From Actinomycetes bacterium (lineage in GTDB: Bacteria; Actinomycetota; Acidimicrobiia; Acidimicrobiales; Microtrichaceae), in contig JAEWED010000039.1 of assembly GCA_023389745.1 (NCBI GenBank), positions 1 to 9,350 on the forward strand: DNA of 9,350 bases. The letters run 5' to 3'. How positions within the stretch are numbered: the first letter of the stretch is position 1; every line of letters starts with the position of its first letter. The position numbers were made by a program, and so were the translations under genes. Below are positions 6,421 through 9,350 of this stretch, piece by piece. The notes below the pieces were generated by a model. It was not told the DNA's origin. It was given only the letters and a program-made list of their open reading frames with translations, and ran no database searches.

Positions 6421-6447
6421 CACCCACGCCGCGGCGCCCCGTACGCT
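6419..6447 (+). promoter_or_regulatory. promoter of the 6454 gene: TTCACC - 17 bp - TACGCT, leaderless
   Basis: A -35-like TTCACC (6419-6424) and a -10 TACGCT (6442-6447) are 17 bp apart. The -10 is followed by exactly 6 nt and then the GTG at 6454. The -35 begins within the gpsA terminator T-run, so termination and initiation abut. Confidence 0.55.
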
Positions 6448-6453
6448 CCGGGG

Positions 6454-8415
6454 GTGATGACCGAGACCCAGGCAGTCCCCGTCGACCCCCTCGCCGTCTC
6501 CCGGGCGGCGGCCCTCGGGCGCCAGCCCGTGCGGGTCCAGCTGCCGCTGGGCACCGTCGACGCCGGCGTCGTCGCGGACGTCGACCCCTCAGGCCTGGTG
6601 CAGCTGCGCGGCGCCTCGTGGAGCGTCGACTGGTGGATCGGTGCCGAGGACCGCTGGCACCACCCGTCGATCGACACCGCCGTCCGGCAGCACTCGATCG
6701 GTGGCGCGCCACTCGTCGAGACGGCGATGCGCGTGCCTGGCGGCGACGTCGTGCAGCGCTGCTACGGCGCCCGCGCCCGATCGACCGACGACGCCGGCGA
6801 CGAGTGGAGCGACTCGGCGGTCGTCATCGAGGTCGAGAACCAGACCGCGGTGCCCGTCGCCCTCGCAGTCGTCATCCGCCCCGTCACGCTCGACGGTCCG
6901 GGCCGAGTGTCGTCGATCGAGGTCGACGGACCGGTGATCCGCGTCGACGGCGAGGTCGCCGCGGTGCTCTCCAAGCCCGCCGTGCGGCGCAGCGCCGGCG
7001 CACCGGGTGCCGCGGCCCGTGCACTGCACGAGGGTGAGGACGAGGCGGCCGAGGGAACGGTGAGCGCCGCCGACGGTGCGCTCGAAGCGGCGTTCGTGGT
7101 GCCGCTGCCGCACTCGGCGACCGTGCGCGTGATGCTGCCGCGTGTCGATGCCTCGGGCGGTCGACGGACCCGGCGCGCCACGCTGTCGTCACCGGGTGAG
7201 CGCTGGGACGCCCCGGACCTCGAGGCCGCGGCCTCCGGTTGGGCGACCCATGTGCGCACCCTCGCGGACGTCGAGCTGCCGGAGCCGATCGCCGCCGAGG
7301 TGTGCGCCGCGTCGGAGCAGACGCTGATGCTCGCCGCCACCGACGACTTCTTCGACGGCGGCACCGCGGTGACCGCCGCGCAGCGCGGCGAGGAGCTCTG
7401 CGACGCGCTGGTCCGGGTCGGGCTGTCGCAGCCGCTCGAGCCGATCGTGCGCGCCCTGGTCGACTCCCAGACCCTGACCGGTGTGCTGAAGATGGCCGAC
7501 CGCAGCGACGCGACCGTCGCACTGGTGCACGCCGCCACGCCGCTGCTGCTCGGACCCCGGGGCGAGTACTGGGCCGAGGAGCTCGTCGGCCCCGTCGCCC
7601 GGGCCGTGCACCGGCTCGAGCGTGGCAAGGGCCTGTCCGCTGGGTCGGAGCGTTCGGCGGCCGTGGCCCTCGGGCGCGTCGCGCCGGCGCTGCGCGTCGT
7701 CGACCAGCCCGACGTCGCCGACGCGGCCGCCGAGCTGTCGGCACGGCTCTACGCCGCTGTGACCGCGGGCGACGCAGGCTCGACCGACGCCGGTGACGGC
7801 GTCACCGCTGCAGCACGTCGACTGCGAGCCCAGCTCGCGGCCGGTGCGGGTGGCTCGGCGAGTGCCGGGTCGCCGAACGTGGCCGACGTGCTGTCGCTCC
7901 TGCGCGTGGGTCTGCCGGGAGCCGTCGCCGATGTCATCGACGCCGACGGGCACGCGAGCGGTCGTCGCGGGCTCGATCCCGCTGCGGTCGCCGCGCGCCT
8001 CGGCCTGCTGCTCGACCTGCTCGTGAGCGAGGGCCCCGACGGTCCGGTGCTGCTGCCCCTCTGGGCCGACACCTGGTTCGGTCAGCCGTGCGAGGCGCAT
8101 CGTGTGCGCACCCGTTGGGGTCAGACGTCCTTCGCGGTGCGTTGGCACGGCGCTCGGCCGGCGATCCTCTGGGAGATCGAGCCGGGCGAGGGTGTCGACC
8201 GCGAGGTGCCGCCGGTGCTGCGGGCCCCCGGCTTGGATGCGACCTGGCAGGAGCGCCGCTGGGAGGGCGAGGCGCTGCTGGCCGAGGTGCCGGTGCCCGA
8301 GGCGGTCGTGTCGTTGAGCGCGCGCAGCACGCCGGCGATCCAGCCGACGACGTTCGAGCTGCCGGATCTGAGCGCGCCCGCGCCGACGCCCGACGAGGGC
8401 CAGTCGTTCAGCTGA
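6454..8415 (+). CDS. large protein of unknown function, possibly a glycosidase-like (alpha/alpha)6 scaffold
   Basis: I do not recognise a named family in this 653-residue protein. It has no signal peptide or membrane helix, so it should be cytoplasmic. Residues 25-240 look beta-rich, with a Trp cluster (Trp56, Trp60, Trp61, Trp68) and a sandwich-like VVIEVENQTAVPVALAVVI stretch (123-141). Residues 178-208 form an Ala/Glu/Gly-rich linker. From about 272 (ELPEPIAAEVCAASEQTLML) to 520 it is mostly amphipathic helices, with another Ala/Gly/Ser linker near 455-470. Residues 535-630 return to beta-like sequence with WGQTSFAVRWHGARPAILWE. Sandwich, helical barrel, sandwich is the order in some (alpha/alpha)6 glycoside hydrolases and debranching enzymes, but I see no convincing catalytic acid pair, so this is a fold guess. 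GTG 6454 is chosen because TACGCT lies 6 nt upstream; ATG 6457 is the alternative and changes one residue. The gene stands alone between terminator and repeats. Confidence 0.85.
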   Translation: MMTETQAVPVDPLAVSRAAALGRQPVRVQLPLGTVDAGVVADVDPSGLVQLRGASWSVDWWIGAEDRWHHPSIDTAVRQHSIGGAPLVETAMRVPGGDVVQRCYGARARSTDDAGDEWSDSAVVIEVENQTAVPVALAVVIRPVTLDGPGRVSSIEVDGPVIRVDGEVAAVLSKPAVRRSAGAPGAAARALHEGEDEAAEGTVSAADGALEAAFVVPLPHSATVRVMLPRVDASGGRRTRRATLSSPGERWDAPDLEAAASGWATHVRTLADVELPEPIAAEVCAASEQTLMLAATDDFFDGGTAVTAAQRGEELCDALVRVGLSQPLEPIVRALVDSQTLTGVLKMADRSDATVALVHAATPLLLGPRGEYWAEELVGPVARAVHRLERGKGLSAGSERSAAVALGRVAPALRVVDQPDVADAAAELSARLYAAVTAGDAGSTDAGDGVTAAARRLRAQLAAGAGGSASAGSPNVADVLSLLRVGLPGAVADVIDADGHASGRRGLDPAAVAARLGLLLDLLVSEGPDGPVLLPLWADTWFGQPCEAHRVRTRWGQTSFAVRWHGARPAILWEIEPGEGVDREVPPVLRAPGLDATWQERRWEGEALLAEVPVPEAVVSLSARSTPAIQPTTFELPDLSAPAPTPDEGQSFS

Positions 8416-8451
8416 GCCAGTCGTTCATCTGAGCCGGTCGTTCAGCTTGTG
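8401..8451 (+). repeat. three 17-bp tandem repeats spanning a stop codon
   Basis: CAGTCGTTCAGCTGAGC (8401-8417) is repeated with one change at 8418-8434, and with several changes at 8435-8451. The first copy contains the last codons and the TGA (8413-8415) of the 6454 gene. The unit is not a multiple of three, so the further copies fall in other frames and lie beyond the stop. It marks the boundary between the high-GC block and the lower-GC right end. Confidence 0.85.
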
Positions 8452-8508
8452 CCGCGTCGGCGGAGCACGGGGTGTTTCTGACCGGCACGAGTGGGGCACC
8501 CCCGCCGA

Positions 8509-8514
8509 TACCGT
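8509..8514 (+). promoter_or_regulatory. putative -10 box TACCGT of the barstar-like gene
   Basis: TACCGT ends 8 nt before the ATG at 8523, with TCACGAGC in the gap and no Shine-Dalgarno sequence. The geometry equals that of the exonuclease gene and suggests a leaderless or nearly leaderless transcript. It would exclude an in-frame GTG at 8472, which lies upstream. Confidence 0.4.
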
Positions 8515-8522
8515 TCACGAGC

Positions 8523-8969
8523 ATGAACGACCGGCGGCCTGAACTACCCGTCTTGGTGCTCGACGGCTCCACCGTCACCGACTTCGCATCCTTCGTTGAT
8601 GAAGCCAACCGGTCGATCTTCCCGGAGTACCTGGAATCGGTAGGACGGCCATGGTCGGGCGATCTCGATGCGTTGAACGACATCCTTCGCGGCGGGATGG
8701 GTACGCCCGACGACGGGTTCGTCTTCCACATCCGCCACACCGCCAAGGTCCGAGAGGCTCTCGGGTATCCGGCGACGGTCGAATGGCTCGAGGAGATGCT
8801 CCGGCGATGCCACCCCACGAACCGAGAGTCAGTTGGCGCACGGATCGAGCGGGCTCGTCGTCACGACGGCGCAACGCTCTTCGATGAAGTCGTGGAGATC
8901 ATCCGCATCCATGGCCCCGAAGGGTCTGAGGCGGAGAACTCGGTTCTTCTGGAACTGGATGACGGCTGA
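8523..8969 (+). CDS. barstar-like protein (barnase-inhibitor family), orphan
   Basis: Barstar binds and blocks the active site of the secreted ribonuclease barnase. The N-terminal half of this 148-residue protein matches the family: strand LVLDGS (11-16), helix DFASFVDEANRSIFPEY (20-36), then GDLDALNDIL (46-55). By alignment with Bacillus barstar, Asp49 corresponds to Asp35 and Asp53 to the key Asp39, while Asn52 replaces Trp38. The remaining part (VFHIRHT, LGYP, RCHPTNRE, FDEVVEIIRIHGPEGSEAE) matches a longer barstar-like subfamily known from actinobacteria, as I recall it. No barnase-like nuclease is visible nearby, so the partner, if any, lies elsewhere. The ATG at 8523 is preferred over GTG 8472, as the extra 17 residues are Pro/Gly-rich and overlap the promoter. 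GC is about 55% in a sampled stretch versus 73% in the preceding gene, hinting at transfer. Confidence 0.85.
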   Translation: MNDRRPELPVLVLDGSTVTDFASFVDEANRSIFPEYLESVGRPWSGDLDALNDILRGGMGTPDDGFVFHIRHTAKVREALGYPATVEWLEEMLRRCHPTNRESVGARIERARRHDGATLFDEVVEIIRIHGPEGSEAENSVLLELDDG

Positions 8970-9019
8970 GACCTGCCCCCGGTCGCCGGTTGGCAGGCGG
9001 CCCGCTCGAGGGCGATCCA

Positions 9020-9181
9020 GCGGAAGCGCGAGCGCCGGTGAGCGTGAGCGTCGTGTGCACTCCTGCGCCGAGTTGGAACGAAAGCGAGCGATCGAACCAC
9101 CCACATTTCGTCGCAACTCGGCTTCATGACATACCCCAGGGACCGTCGCGCACTGACGCTCGATGCTCCCGCGGAAGCGCG
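9020..9181. repeat. 11-bp direct repeats GCGGAAGCGCG flanking the hairpin
   Basis: The 11-mer occurs at 9020-9030 and 9171-9181, and each copy is followed by GCCGG-containing sequence after a small gap. They bracket the inverted repeat at 9067-9122 but lie 36-48 bp from it, so they are not simple target duplications of that hairpin. Confidence 0.5.
9067..9122. repeat. imperfect inverted repeat, 17-bp arms, 22-nt loop
   Basis: The left arm GCCGAGTTGGAACGAAA (9067-9083) and the right arm TTTCGTCGCAACTCGGC (9106-9122) pair at 15 of 17 positions, with both mismatches adjacent in the middle. The ends include nine perfect pairs. No T-run follows in either direction, so it is not a standard terminator. 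It could be a REP/MITE-like hairpin, the ends of an eroded element, or a structured RNA. Confidence 0.7.
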
Positions 9182-9261
9182 GCCGGAGTGACGGTGTCCC
9201 CAGAACGCCGGCTCCGTGACATTCACGGCCCGCCGTCCGGAGCTGGCGTGACAGCGGATCC

Positions 9262-9291
9262 TTGCATCGGAGTTCGGCATGCTTGCATACT
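9262..9291 (+). promoter_or_regulatory. promoter of the FitA-like gene: TTGCAT - 18 bp - CATACT, leaderless
   Basis: A -35-like TTGCAT (9262-9267) and a -10-like CATACT (9286-9291) are 18 bp apart. The -10 is followed by 6 nt (GCAAGC) and then ATG at 9298. There is no Shine-Dalgarno site at a usable distance, so the mRNA is probably leaderless. The -10 covers the centre of the palindrome at 9272-9306. Confidence 0.5.
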
Positions 9292-9306
9292 GCAAGCATG
9301 CCGAAC
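9272..9306. promoter_or_regulatory. perfect 16-bp-arm palindrome over promoter and start codon, likely antitoxin operator
   Basis: GTTCGGCATGCTTGCA (9272-9287) and its exact reverse complement (9291-9306) flank the triplet TAC. The right arm contains the start codon and first three codons (Met-Pro-Asn) of the FitA-like gene; the -10 lies across the centre. Ribbon-helix-helix antitoxins usually bind inverted repeats in their own promoter, so repression by the antitoxin or antitoxin-toxin complex is the natural reading. Confidence 0.65.
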
Positions 9307-9350
9307 ATCCTCGTGCGAGACGTTCCGGACGATGTCCATGGTGCCCTGCA
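9298..9350 (+). CDS. FitA-like ribbon-helix-helix antitoxin, partial (runs off the window)
   Basis: Only 17 full codons are visible. They read MPNILVRDVPDDVHGAL, the typical start of FitA/VapB-like antitoxins: the ILVRDVP strand pairs in the dimer and contacts DNA, and DDVHGAL begins the first helix. Such proteins neutralise a PIN-domain ribonuclease (FitB/VapC) normally encoded just downstream, which would lie outside this window. The ATG sits in the arm of a perfect palindrome and 6 nt after a -10-like CATACT, which supports this start and points to autoregulation. Only the N-terminus is seen, so toxin type and completeness are unknown. Confidence 0.8.
   Translation, partial: MPNILVRDVPDDVHGAL

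Larger units (their letters stand above)
8970..9271. other. gene-poor, lower-GC interval
   Basis: I see no convincing gene here. Two overlapping open frames on the minus strand (from about 9308 and 9295) extend through the region and into the barstar gene, but they are rich in Arg and Ser, show no recognisable domain, and antisense a real gene. The interval holds AGCG-rich sequence (9022-9050), a direct repeat (9020-9030 and 9171-9181), a long imperfect inverted repeat (9067-9122), and five TGAC words 27-35 bp apart (9127, 9154, 9189, 9217, 9249). It may be a degraded gene or mobile element remnant. Confidence 0.6.

Noticed and set aside
8472..8522. GTG start 17 codons upstream for the barstar-like protein
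   Set aside because: Extra residues are Pro/Gly-rich and cover the -10 box; the family begins at the LVLDG strand.
9084..9122. tRNA fragment suggested by GGTTCGATCG on the minus strand
   Set aside because: The T-loop-like word has no matching T-stem, and no acceptor or anticodon arm can be folded around it.
8829..9308. Minus-strand open frames through the barstar gene and the interval after it
   Set aside because: Arg/Ser-rich, no recognisable domain, antisense to a well-supported gene. Their starts arise from the symmetry of the 9272-9306 palindrome.

Overview
The window is high-GC DNA (about 70% or more across most of it by eye) and reads as the chromosome of an actinobacterium. The methionyl-tRNA synthetase is of the Streptomyces type with KFSTS in place of KMSKS. 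There is a coenzyme F420 biosynthesis gene. The order cofC divergent from gpsA matches Mycobacterium (Rv2983 fbiD next to Rv2982c gpsA2). A Thr/Pro-rich tail on a secreted protein would fit Acidimicrobiia, but the class is a guess.

Layout, left to right. (1) Positions 1-60 hold four perfect copies of a G-rich 15-bp repeat, downstream of a minus-strand gene for a stand-alone DnaQ/polymerase-B-type 3'-5' exonuclease (167-1024) whose N-terminus is built of hexapeptide repeats. (2) Diverging from it, metG (1092-2855) overlaps a membrane-anchored, exported protein of unknown function (2852-3676) by a GTGA. (3) Convergent to that pair is a two-gene minus-strand operon: cofC/fbiD (4502-5245), then a PIG-L family zinc deacetylase (3741-4505), also joined by a GTGA overlap. 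(4) Diverging from cofC is gpsA (5344-6360), which ends in a good Rho-independent terminator. (5) Next is a 653-residue protein of unknown function (6454-8415), ending in 17-bp repeats that span its stop codon. (6) From about 8520 the base composition drops (55-58% GC in samples) and the region looks accessory: an orphan barstar-like protein (8523-8969), about 330 bp without a convincing gene but with a long inverted repeat, and the first 17 codons of a FitA-like ribbon-helix-helix antitoxin. That antitoxin start lies inside a perfect 16-bp-arm palindrome.

A theme runs through the window. Most first genes of transcription units have a TANNNT-like -10 element exactly 6 nt (cofC, gpsA, 6454 gene, fitA-like gene as CANNNT) or 8 nt (exonuclease, barstar) before the start codon and no clear separate Shine-Dalgarno site. 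This is what leaderless transcription looks like. By contrast metG and the PIG-L gene have Shine-Dalgarno sites.

The left 8.4 kb is mostly housekeeping. I found no complete new defence or metabolic system. The best lead for something new is the right edge, where a barnase-inhibitor homologue without its nuclease sits next to a toxin-antitoxin locus whose toxin would lie outside the window.
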